Shown here: positions 1 to 6,698 of the stretch, in pieces | Position numbering within the stretch: the stretch's first letter is position 1 | Layout of the letters: each line of letters begins with the position of its first letter | DNA from: Clostridium sp. | GTDB taxonomy: Bacteria; Bacillota; Clostridia; Clostridiales; Clostridiaceae | Reading direction: 5' to 3' | Length of the DNA: 14,258 nt | NCBI GenBank assembly: GCA_003539755.1 | Contig: DPOH01000045.1 | Location: 1 to 14,258 of the forward strand | Position numbers and translations under genes: made by a program | Notes under the pieces: model-generated | What the model was told of the DNA's origin: nothing | Seen by the model: the letters and a program-made list of their open reading frames with translations, nothing else | Databases searched by the model: none

Positions 1-126
1 GTTCTTGAAAGGGCATCAAAAGAAAATATTACTCTTGAATTCTTAAAGACAACATTTTTACACTATAAAACTGGAAAAATAGTGATTATTACTCAAATAA
101 TAGATAGACTATGTTTAAAGATGTAG
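1..126 (+). CDS. C-terminal end of an unidentified reading frame (partial)
   Basis: Frame 1 is open from the window edge to TAG at 124-126, giving 41 residues (begins VLERASKEN, ends RLCLKM). I recognise no domain, and the fragment is too short for assignment. An open stretch of this length is unremarkable in AT-rich DNA, so it may not be a gene. No terminator-like hairpin follows it before the alaR leader. Support is only the open frame and its position directly upstream of an intergenic region. Confidence 0.35.
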   Translation, partial: VLERASKENITLEFLKTTFLHYKTGKIVIITQIIDRLCLKM

Positions 127-162
127 AAACTTTATTACAACGTATATAATTTAAAAATACTA

Positions 163-192
163 TTGAATTATTTGTGGTATTAGGTTTATAAT
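163..192 (+). promoter_or_regulatory. Candidate sigma-A promoter for the alaR-alaT T-box leader
   Basis: TTGAAT (163-168), an 18-base spacer and a perfect TATAAT (187-192) precede the T-box leader. The start would fall near 199, about 80 bases before stem I, which is longer than usual. A second candidate -10, TATACT (247-252), lies closer but has no good -35. The region is very AT-rich, so both are tentative. Confidence 0.4.
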
Positions 193-283
193 AATAAAAA
201 AGATTTTATTAGCATAATGTTAACAATTTGTACATAAAATTAATATTATACTAAATATATAAGCATATATTATTAAAAATAGT

Positions 284-550
284 GATAAGGAAGAGTATGT
301 ATTATTATGCTTTTTAGAGAGCTGAAGTTTGGTGCAATTCAGTAAGCATATTTTGCAGAAGCAGCCTTTGAATTTCATGCTGAGAACTAAGATATAAATA
401 TATCTTAATTAGGTTATGACGTATGCCTCACGTTATAGAGGACAGAATATAAATTTATATTCTTACTGAGTGAACAATTTTAATTGTTTATTAGGGTGGT
501 ACCGCGAAGTAGTTCCTTCGTCCCTTTTGTGGGATGGCGGAATTTTTTTT
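284..550 (+). promoter_or_regulatory. T-box riboswitch (tRNA-Ala type)
   Basis: This leader senses uncharged tRNA and lets transcription run into alaR-alaT when it is bound. The diagnostic T-box AGGGTGGTACCGCG is at 493-506. Stem I is complete: base helix AAGG (287-290) with CCTT (365-368), AGTA on the 5' side, an AGAGAG turn, a GGTG distal loop, and GAA (358-360) on the 3' side. The triplet after GAA is GCA (361-363), followed by a purine and then the base helix, which is where the specifier sits. GCA encodes alanine. A stem II-like helix at 389-406 and a palindromic helix at 444-463 follow. The TGGT of the antiterminator bulge suits a tRNA with discriminator A. The family call is firm; the amino acid is an inference supported by the downstream genes. 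Confidence 0.95.
513..550 (+). terminator. T-box intrinsic terminator
   Basis: The arms 513-524 and 531-542 pair with two wobbles and one mismatch around a TTTTGT loop, followed by eight T residues (543-550). It competes with the antiterminator that contains the T-box sequence. Confidence 0.9.
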
Positions 551-614
551 ATTCAAAAATTAATTGCTAACTTAGTTTTGAATAATTAAATAGTTATAAG
601 AGGAGGTATTTTTA

Positions 615-1094
615 ATGGACGAAATACTTGAGATTTTAGAAAAAAACAGTAGATATACTGATGAACAAATAGCAGTTATGACAGGGAAAACAGTGGAAGA
701 AGTGCGTGAGGCAATTACAGATTATGAAGAAAAGAGTATAATAGCTGGTTATACAACACTTATTAACTGGGAAAATACAGGCAGTGAAACAGTTACTGCG
801 TTAATTGAAGTAAAGATTACACCACAAAGAGGTGAAGGTTTTGATAAAGTTGCTGAGAGAATTTATAAATTTTCTCAAGTAAAAGCTTGTTATTTAATGT
901 CAGGTGGATTTGACCTTACAGTAATAGTTGAAGGAAAGACTATGAAAGAAGTAGCAATGTTTGTTTCAGAAAAACTTGCAACTCAGGAATATGTATTGAG
1001 TACAGCAACTCATTTTGTATTAAAGAAGTACAAGGACCATGGAACAATATTTAAAGAAAAGAAAGTAGATGATAGGGAGGCTATATTTATATGA
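615..1094 (+). CDS. alaR: Lrp/AsnC-family transcriptional regulator (AlaR-like)
   Basis: This 159-residue protein has the Lrp/AsnC layout: an N-terminal winged helix-turn-helix (about residues 1-50, with DEQIAVMTGKTVEEVREAI as the helix-turn-helix core) and a C-terminal RAM effector and oligomerisation domain (about 65-140, with the YLMSGGFDLTVIVEG strand-turn segment). The ATG follows AGGAGG at 601-606 with normal spacing. Its stop codon overlaps the alaT start as ATGA (1091-1094), so the two are translationally coupled. Bacillus subtilis has the same gene pair, alaR-alaT (formerly yugG-yugH), where the Lrp-type protein is needed for alanine aminotransferase expression. The alanine T-box upstream fits that role. 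Activation of alaT and effector identity are inferred from that parallel. The family call is secure; the symbol is somewhat less so. Confidence 0.88.
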   Translation: MDEILEILEKNSRYTDEQIAVMTGKTVEEVREAITDYEEKSIIAGYTTLINWENTGSETVTALIEVKITPQRGEGFDKVAERIYKFSQVKACYLMSGGFDLTVIVEGKTMKEVAMFVSEKLATQEYVLSTATHFVLKKYKDHGTIFKEKKVDDREAIFI

Positions 1095-2275
1095 TTATAG
1101 AAAATATGATAAAGGATAATGTTAAAAATATGCCTCCATCAGGGATAAGAAAATATTTTGATATGATAAATGAAATGGATGATGTTATTTCACTTGGGGT
1201 TGGTGAACCTGATTTCCTTACACCATGGAATATAACAGAAGCAGGTATCTATTCATTAGAAAAAGGTCATACACATTATTCATCAAATGCTGGATTTGTT
1301 GAATTAAGAAATGAAATAGCAAAATACTTATATAGAAGATTTGATTTGAGTTATAATCCATTAGATGAGATATTAGTAACTGTAGGTGGAAGTGAAGGTA
1401 TAGATGTTGCACTTAGAGCTTTAGTTGGTCCAGGAGATGAAGTTGTAATTCCAGAACCAAGCTTTGTTGCATATAAAGGTTGTACAGCATTTACAGGAGC
1501 AACTGCAAAAGTAATAAATCTTAAAGCAGAAAACAACTTTAAGCTTACACCACAGGAATTAGAAGAAGCAATTACACCAAAAACTAAGGTTGTAATAATT
1601 CCATTCCCTAATAATCCAACTGGTGCAATTATGGAAAGAGAAGATCTTGAGGCAATAGTTGAAGTTTTAAAGAATAAAGATGTAATAGTAATATCTGATG
1701 AAATATATGCAGAACTATGTTATCATGAAAAACATGTTTCCATTGCATCATTTCCAGAAATGAAGGAAAAAACATTGGTTATAAATGGATTTTCAAAGGC
1801 TTATGCTATGACTGGATGGAGATTGGGTTATGTTTGTGGACATCCTGCATTAATAAGTCAGATGAAAAAAATCCATCAATATGCAATAATGTGTGCACCT
1901 ACAACTGCTCAATATGCAGCTATTGAAGCATTAAAAAATGGTGATTCAAGTATTGAAGAAATGACTAAAGAGTATAATAGAAGAAGAAGAGTACTAGTTA
2001 ATGGATTTAGAAAAATGGGATTAGATTGTTTTGAACCATTAGGAGCATTCTATGTATTCCCATGTATAAAATCAACAGGAATTTCATCAGAAGAATTTTG
2101 TGAACAGCTTCTTATAAGTGAAAAAGTATTAACTGTACCAGGAAATGCTTTTGGAGAATGTGGAGAAGGGTTCATAAGAGCATGCTATGCATCATCTATG
2201 GAAAATATAATTGAAGCATTAAAGAGGATTGAGAGATTTGTAAAGTCGTTACACACAAAAAATATAGAGTTATAA
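1091..2275 (+). CDS. alaT: PLP-dependent class I aminotransferase, probable alanine transaminase
   Basis: This 394-residue fold-type I aminotransferase probably transfers an amino group, likely from glutamate to pyruvate, to make alanine in the cytoplasm. Visible motifs are GVGEPDF near 36-42, the VGGSEG cofactor phosphate loop (98-103), NNPTG (174-178) with the ring-contacting Asn175, SDEIY with Asp203, the Schiff-base lysine in GFSKAYAMTGWRLGY (Lys236), and the carboxylate-binding Arg363 in GFIRACYA. Length and motif order are those of the AspB/PatA/AlaT group. AGGGAGG (1074-1080) lies inside the end of alaR and the ATGA overlap couples translation. Sequence alone cannot separate alanine from aspartate or aromatic specificity within this group. 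The alanine call rests on the GCA T-box and the alaR partner. Confidence 0.88.
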   Translation: MIIENMIKDNVKNMPPSGIRKYFDMINEMDDVISLGVGEPDFLTPWNITEAGIYSLEKGHTHYSSNAGFVELRNEIAKYLYRRFDLSYNPLDEILVTVGGSEGIDVALRALVGPGDEVVIPEPSFVAYKGCTAFTGATAKVINLKAENNFKLTPQELEEAITPKTKVVIIPFPNNPTGAIMEREDLEAIVEVLKNKDVIVISDEIYAELCYHEKHVSIASFPEMKEKTLVINGFSKAYAMTGWRLGYVCGHPALISQMKKIHQYAIMCAPTTAQYAAIEALKNGDSSIEEMTKEYNRRRRVLVNGFRKMGLDCFEPLGAFYVFPCIKSTGISSEEFCEQLLISEKVLTVPGNAFGECGEGFIRACYASSMENIIEALKRIERFVKSLHTKNIEL

Positions 2276-2310
2276 TTCAATAAACGTTTGTCATAACACG
2301 AATGCAATGG

Positions 2311-2346
2311 TGCAGATATAATTTTTGGTTATATCTGCATTTTTTA
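2311..2346 (+). terminator. Intrinsic terminator of alaR-alaT
   Basis: TGCAGATATAA (2311-2321) pairs perfectly with TTATATCTGCA (2329-2339) around a 7-base loop and is followed by a T run from 2340. It lies 36 bases after the alaT stop. Confidence 0.92.
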
Positions 2347-2595
2347 TTACAATAATATAAAGAAAAAATAATTTTTGTCGGAAAAAGTGGTACGAAAAAG
2401 TATTTTAATAATGTTTACATAAAAAATATAATGGTAATTGCAAAGAAGAATATAAAATGTCTAAAAAAGAAATAAATGATAGATTAATAGATAAATAAAG
2501 GTAATAGTGACTTCGTTTTGAATAAATGTGATATACTAATAAAATTAATAATATACTCAAATTTTTGATTAAAAATTAAATAAAGTAGTAAAATA
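2347..2595. other. AT-rich intergenic stretch with no gene
   Basis: No convincing reading frame is present. A 13-codon ATG frame begins near 2458 but lacks a ribosome site. Weak signals only: an extended -10-like TGATATACT (2529-2537) without a clear -35, and TTGTCGGAA near 2378, one base off the Spo0A box TGTCGAA. None is strong enough to call. Confidence 0.5.
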
Positions 2596-2624
2596 TTGAC
2601 AATATATTTGTTATATATTATTAT
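2596..2624 (+). promoter_or_regulatory. Strong sigma-A-type promoter of the LacI-family gene
   Basis: A perfect -35 TTGACA (2596-2601), a 17-base spacer and TATTAT (2619-2624, five of six) form the best promoter in the window. The predicted start near 2631 falls on the operator palindrome at 2630-2643. Confidence 0.8.
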
Positions 2625-2629
2625 AAATG

Positions 2630-2643
2630 TGGTAGCGATACCA
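2630..2643. promoter_or_regulatory. LacI-type operator palindrome at the transcription start
   Basis: TGGTAGCGATACCA has 5-base arms (TGGTA/TACCA) around a GCGA centre with a CG step. That is the usual form of LacI/GalR operators, in which the hinge-helix leucine inserts at the central CpG. Its place at about +1, between the promoter and the gene, suggests autorepression. Binding by the adjacent regulator is inferred. Confidence 0.75.
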
Positions 2644-2695
2644 TAATTGTAATTTTAAAGAATAAATATTTATAATTAATCGAATATACAAAATT

Positions 2696-2701
2696 GGGGT
2701 G
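2696..2701 (+). promoter_or_regulatory. Ribosome site deciding the LacI-family start
   Basis: GGGGTG lies 6 bases before ATG 2708. The upstream in-frame GTG at 2699 is part of this site and cannot be the start. Confidence 0.75.
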
Positions 2702-2707
2702 CTTTTT

Positions 2708-3733
2708 ATGTCGATTACCATAAAGGATATTGCTAAAAAGGCGAACGTTTCTCCGTCAACTGTATCGAGAGTACTTAATGATTCTGGATATGTAAAAGAA
2801 GAAACACGTTTGAAGATTAATGAAGCAATAAAGGAAATGAATTATACACCTAGTGCAATAGCAAGAAGTTTATCTAGACGAGAAACAAATACAATTGGGG
2901 TAATTGTACCTGATATAACCAATGGATATTTTAGTGAAATTATTCAAGGAATAAGTCGTATTGCTGAAGTAAATGATTTGAATATTATCTTTTTTAATAC
3001 AGATAATAGCTTAGAAAAAGAAATAAAAGCATTAAAAATTTTAAAAGAGCAGAGAATACAAGGAATTATAATGACTCCAGGATTTGGAGCAGAAGAAGCA
3101 AATGAAATTTATAAAACAACTATTGAAAGTTTGAACTGTCCAATAATATTAGTTGCAGCTGATATTAAAGGAACATATTTAAATGGTGTTTTTGTTGATA
3201 ACATAAGTGGCGCTTTTGAAACTACTAATTTGCTTATAAAAGAAGGACATAGAAAAATTGGTATTATGCTTGGATTTGTAGGCTCTGAGCCAATGAGTGA
3301 GAGACTTTCAGGATATAAAAAATCGTTAGAATCAAATAATATTAAATTTGATGAAAAATATGTATATTATAGTGATTTTACTATGGAAACATCATATTAT
3401 ATAGCAAAAGAAATAATGACTAGTGTGGACAAGCCTACTGCATTAATTGTGTTCACAAATAGAATGACAATGGGGGTTATTAAAGCAATAGAGGAGTTGG
3501 ATTTAAAAATTCCCGAGGATATTTCATTAATTGGTTATGATAAAAATGAACTGCTTGATATATTTGGATTAAATCTTACATATATAGATGAATGTCCTAA
3601 AGAATTAGGTATAAAGTCTATGAATGTTTTATGCGATATTATAAATAAAAAGTCGTATGATGAAGTTAAAAGAATAACCATTGTACCGCAAATAAAAATA
3701 AGAGGATCAGAAAAGAAATTAGAAATTGATTAA
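2708..3733 (+). CDS. LacI/GalR-family transcriptional regulator
   Basis: This 341-residue repressor-type protein starts at ATG 2708 (MSITIKDIAKKANVSP). An N-terminal helix-turn-helix (about 4-25, IKDIAKKANVSPSTVSRVLN) is followed by the hinge helix (YTPSAIARSLSRR, about 47-59), where the usual Asn of TPNAIAR is Ser. The rest is a periplasmic-binding-protein-like effector and dimerisation core, with recognisable segments TIGVIVPDITNGYFSEI, IIQGISRIAE, GHRKIGIM and ISLIGYDKNE. Length is normal for the family. The gene has a strong promoter carrying a LacI-type operator at its start, so autoregulation is likely. It sits 94 bases ahead of a purine nucleoside transporter, which makes a nucleoside or pentose effector plausible, but the ligand cannot be read from the sequence. 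Confidence 0.93.
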   Translation: MSITIKDIAKKANVSPSTVSRVLNDSGYVKEETRLKINEAIKEMNYTPSAIARSLSRRETNTIGVIVPDITNGYFSEIIQGISRIAEVNDLNIIFFNTDNSLEKEIKALKILKEQRIQGIIMTPGFGAEEANEIYKTTIESLNCPIILVAADIKGTYLNGVFVDNISGAFETTNLLIKEGHRKIGIMLGFVGSEPMSERLSGYKKSLESNNIKFDEKYVYYSDFTMETSYYIAKEIMTSVDKPTALIVFTNRMTMGVIKAIEELDLKIPEDISLIGYDKNELLDIFGLNLTYIDECPKELGIKSMNVLCDIINKKSYDEVKRITIVPQIKIRGSEKKLEID

Positions 3734-3760
3734 TATTTCCCAAAATTAAATTTGCATTTA

Positions 3761-3788
3761 AATCTTGAATTAATATTCAATGATTTTT
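3761..3788 (+). terminator. Weak hairpin with T run after the LacI-family gene
   Basis: AATC-TTGAAT (3761-3770) pairs with ATTCAA-GATT (3775-3785, one bulged T) around TAAT and runs into five T residues. The stem is nearly all A-T, so it would terminate poorly. It could allow partial readthrough from the LacI promoter into nupN. Confidence 0.35.
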
Positions 3789-3827
3789 AAATATTACTAA
3801 ATACTATACTTTTTTAGGAGGAATAAT

Positions 3828-4925
3828 ATGAAAAAGAAATTTTTATCATTAGTAGCAGTTTCAGTATTAACTATGGGACTTTTTGCAGGATGCGGAAGTT
3901 CATCATCTGATGCAGGAAAGGATCAACTTAAGGTTGGTATGGTTACTGATTCAGGAACTATAGATGATAAGTCATTCAACCAAGGTACATGGGAAGGAAT
4001 TCAAAAAGCTAAAGAAGATTTAGGTATTGCAGAACCTAAATACTTAAAGCCAGCTGGAGAAACTAAGGCAGATTATATGAAAGAAATTGGTAATCTATAT
4101 GATGCAGGATATAGATTAATAGCCACTCCTGGTCTTAAATTTGAAACAGCAATTTATGAAGCACAAGACAAATATAAAGATGCTAAATTTGTTATTATAG
4201 ATGGTACACCAAATGATGGTGCAGAAAAACCAGATGTTAAAATTGGAGAAAATACAGTAGCAATCAATTTTGCTGAACAACAAGCTGGATTTATGGCAGG
4301 TGTTGCAACAGCTGTTCAATTAAAAGAAGGAGATGCAGGATTTATTGGTGGAATGAAGCTTCCAGCAGTTCAAAGATTCAACTGGGGATTCCAACAAGGT
4401 ATAGCATATGCTAATGAAAACTTAGGAACTAATATGACTGTAAAAGAAGAAAATGTTGTATATCAAGGAACATTCAGTGATGTGGCAGCAGGTACTCAAC
4501 TTGCAAATGCAATGTATGATAGAGGAGTTAAAGCTGTATTCTGTGCTGCTGGTGGAGTAGGAAATGGTGTTATAACAGCAGCTAAGAATAAAGTAACAGC
4601 AGGTCAAGATGTATGGATGATTGGTGTTGATAGAGACCAATTTGATGATGGTATTTATGAAGATGGAAAATCAGTAATTCTTACATCAGCTATAAAGAAG
4701 GTTGATTCAGCTAGTTACAACATGGTTAAAGATGCTAAGGATGGAAACTTCTCAGGTGGAGATTCTCTAGTATTTGATATAACTAAGGATGCAGTTGGTC
4801 TTCCAGAAGTTAATCCAAACTTAAGTGACGATACAATGAAAATTGTAAATGACGTCTATGCAAAGCTTAAAGATGGAACAATTACTGTTGCAGACAACAA
4901 TGATGATGGAAAATTAATCAAATAA
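3828..4925 (+). CDS. nupN: BMP-family purine nucleoside-binding lipoprotein
   Basis: This 365-residue extracytoplasmic receptor probably captures purine nucleosides and hands them to the NupPQ channel. Residues 1-21 are a lipoprotein signal peptide (MKKKF, then a hydrophobic run) ending in LFAGC with lipidated Cys22, followed by a Ser-rich linker. The mature part has the BMP/PnrA-type signature VGMVTDSGTIDDKSFNQGTW (about 36-55), with further BMP-like segments AINFAEQQAGFMAGVAT, FCAAGGVGNGV and WMIGVDRDQ. AGGAGG (3816-3821) precedes the ATG. The following genes match the order of B. subtilis nupNOPQ (yufNOPQ). Its own promoter is unclear, and a 243-base structured spacer separates it from nupO, which is consistent with making more receptor than ATPase. 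Family assignment is firm; the exact nucleoside is inferred from family and from deoD nearby. Confidence 0.93.
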   Translation: MKKKFLSLVAVSVLTMGLFAGCGSSSSDAGKDQLKVGMVTDSGTIDDKSFNQGTWEGIQKAKEDLGIAEPKYLKPAGETKADYMKEIGNLYDAGYRLIATPGLKFETAIYEAQDKYKDAKFVIIDGTPNDGAEKPDVKIGENTVAINFAEQQAGFMAGVATAVQLKEGDAGFIGGMKLPAVQRFNWGFQQGIAYANENLGTNMTVKEENVVYQGTFSDVAAGTQLANAMYDRGVKAVFCAAGGVGNGVITAAKNKVTAGQDVWMIGVDRDQFDDGIYEDGKSVILTSAIKKVDSASYNMVKDAKDGNFSGGDSLVFDITKDAVGLPEVNPNLSDDTMKIVNDVYAKLKDGTITVADNNDDGKLIK

Positions 4926-4943
4926 TATATTTGAAAAGAACAA

Positions 4944-5029
4944 CTAATTATTAACAATGATTTGGTTAAGTCATCAGAATAGCAATTTTATTCTGATGAT
5001 GGAACCATCATTGTTAATTTCATAATTAG
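4944..5029. repeat. Long imperfect inverted repeat between nupN and nupO
   Basis: An 86-base structure built of nested arms: 4944-4951 with 5022-5029 (8 bp), then 4950-4960 with 5007-5017 (11 bp; the two helices compete for 4950-4951), TGGTT (4963-4967) with AACCA (5003-5007), and TCATCAGAAT (4971-4980) with ATTCTGATGA (4990-4999), closed by the loop AGCAATTTT. There is no T run after it, so it is not a standard terminator. It is most likely a transcript-stabilising or transcript-processing hairpin at the 3' end of nupN. Confidence 0.75.
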
Positions 5030-5062
5030 GATTAAATATTGGGAAAATATATAAATTATTTA

Positions 5063-5133
5063 AATTGACAATTGACAATGGGCAATAGTTTTAACATGAC
5101 TAGGGATATATTGTTTATTGTCAATTGACAATT
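5063..5133. repeat. Second inverted repeat with tandem TTGACAA units
   Basis: Arms 5063-5087 and 5109-5133 (25 bases each) pair with one mismatch and three consecutive G-T wobbles around a 21-base loop. Each arm contains a doubled TTGACAA-type unit. It ends 22 bases before the nupO ribosome site. A 12-base direct repeat, CATTGTTAATTT, links the two structures (5009-5020 and 5137-5148), and CATTGTT recurs at 5162-5168 between the ribosome site and the start codon. Confidence 0.8.
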
Positions 5134-5168
5134 AGACATTGTTAATTTATTAAAAGGAGGACATTGTT

Positions 5169-6698
5169 GTGGAATATGTAGTTGAGATGCTAAATATCCG
5201 TAAAGAATTTCCTGGGATAGTAGCGAATGATAATATAACTCTTAGACTTAAAAAAGGTGAAGTTCATGCATTACTTGGAGAAAATGGTGCTGGTAAGTCA
5301 ACTTTAATGTCTGTTCTTTTTGGAATGTATCAGCCAGAAAGAGGGATTATAAAAGTAAGAGGAAAAGAAGTGAAGATTTCAAATCCTAATATAGCAAATG
5401 ATTTAGGAATTGGAATGGTGCATCAACATTTCAAGTTAGTTCATAATTTTTCTGTAACTGAAAATATAATTTTAGGATGTGAACCTAAAAAAGGATTAGC
5501 TGTTGATGTAAAGAGTGCAGCAAAAAAGGTAGCAGAATTATCTGAAAAGTATGGTCTTAATGTTGATCCATATGCAAAGATTGAAGAGATAACAGTTGGT
5601 ATGCAACAGAGAGTAGAAATACTGAAAATGCTTTACAGAGATGCAGAAGTGTTAATACTTGATGAACCAACAGCTGTACTTACTCCACAAGAGATAGACG
5701 AGCTAATAAAAATAATGAAAAATCTAATTAAAGAAGGAAAATCTATCATAATCATTACTCATAAACTTAAGGAAATAAAAGCTGTTGCGGATAGATGTAC
5801 TGTTATAAGACGTGGAACATATATAGGTACAGTTGATGTAAAGGAAACATCTGAAGCTAAAATGGCTGAAATGATGGTTGGAAGACCTGTAAGTTTTAAG
5901 GTTGATAAAGAGCCAAGAAAACCGGGCGAAACAGTACTTAAAGTAGAAGATTTATGTGTAATGAATAACAAGAAAGTTCTTGGACTTAAGAATTTCTCAT
6001 TAGAAGTTAAGAGAGGAGAAATCCTTGGTATTGCAGGAGTAGAAGGTAATGGACAAACTGAACTTGTAGAAGCTATTACTGGTATTAGACATGTAAAGTC
6101 AGGAAAGATTTATTTTAAGGATAAAGACATAACTAACATGTCAATCCGTAAGAGAATAAATTCAGGTATGGGACATATTCCTGAAGATCGTCAAAAGAGA
6201 GGATTAGTTCTTGATTATACTCTCGAAAATAACATGGTTTTACAAACATATAATAGAGAGCCATTTTCTAAGTATGGATTATTAAATAAGCAAGCAATAC
6301 ATGATTATGCAGAAAATATAATCGAGCAATATGATGTAAGATCAGGTCAAGGAGGAATGTCTATTGCAAGAACAATGTCTGGAGGTAATCAGCAAAAGGC
6401 TATTATAGGACGTGAAATAGGACTAGATCCAGATTTATTAATTGCAGTACAACCAACTAGAGGTCTTGATGTAGGTTCAATAGAGTATATACATAAGAGA
6501 TTAGTTGCAGAAAGAGATAAAGATAAAGCTGTACTTCTTATATCATTAGAATTAAGTGAAGTTATTAACTTATCAGATAGAATTGCAATTGTTAATGGTG
6601 GAGAGTTGATAGGTATAGTAAATGCAGCAGAAACAAATGAAAATGAAATAGGATTAATGATGGCCGGAGTTCAAAAAGGAGGAACAAAGCATGACTAA
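5169..6698 (+). CDS. nupO: Nucleoside ABC transporter, double ATP-binding subunit
   Basis: This 509-residue cytoplasmic ATPase has two fused ABC domains of the sugar/nucleoside (RbsA/NupO) type and powers purine nucleoside import with NupN and NupPQ. Domain 1 has an intact Walker A (GENGAGKST, 37-45), Q-loop Gln86, an atypical signature VGMQQ (143-147), Walker B VLILDE (161-166) and His198. Domain 2 has a degenerate P-loop lacking the Lys (GVEGNGQTEL, 290-299), a good signature SGGNQQK (404-410), and Walker B ending in Gln rather than Glu (LLIAVQ, 423-428, then PTRGLDVG). One hydrolytic site, domain 1 Walker motifs with domain 2 signature, is therefore expected, as in this family. The start is GTG 5169, 8 bases after AGGAGG (5155-5160). 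It overlaps nupP by 8 bases. Confidence 0.94.
   Translation: MEYVVEMLNIRKEFPGIVANDNITLRLKKGEVHALLGENGAGKSTLMSVLFGMYQPERGIIKVRGKEVKISNPNIANDLGIGMVHQHFKLVHNFSVTENIILGCEPKKGLAVDVKSAAKKVAELSEKYGLNVDPYAKIEEITVGMQQRVEILKMLYRDAEVLILDEPTAVLTPQEIDELIKIMKNLIKEGKSIIIITHKLKEIKAVADRCTVIRRGTYIGTVDVKETSEAKMAEMMVGRPVSFKVDKEPRKPGETVLKVEDLCVMNNKKVLGLKNFSLEVKRGEILGIAGVEGNGQTELVEAITGIRHVKSGKIYFKDKDITNMSIRKRINSGMGHIPEDRQKRGLVLDYTLENNMVLQTYNREPFSKYGLLNKQAIHDYAENIIEQYDVRSGQGGMSIARTMSGGNQQKAIIGREIGLDPDLLIAVQPTRGLDVGSIEYIHKRLVAERDKDKAVLLISLELSEVINLSDRIAIVNGGELIGIVNAAETNENEIGLMMAGVQKGGTKHD

Noticed and set aside
2458..2499. 13-codon ATG frame between alaT and the LacI gene
   Set aside because: No ribosome site and composition expected of random AT-rich DNA.
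2699..2707. GTG start three codons upstream for the LacI-family protein
   Set aside because: The GTG is part of the GGGGTG ribosome site for ATG 2708, and MSITIKDIA is the normal family N-terminus.
4944..5133. The two inverted repeats as a MITE or insertion-sequence remnant
   Set aside because: No transposase relic, no clear target duplication and the arms of the two hairpins differ; one copy only is visible here, so a mobile origin cannot be supported.
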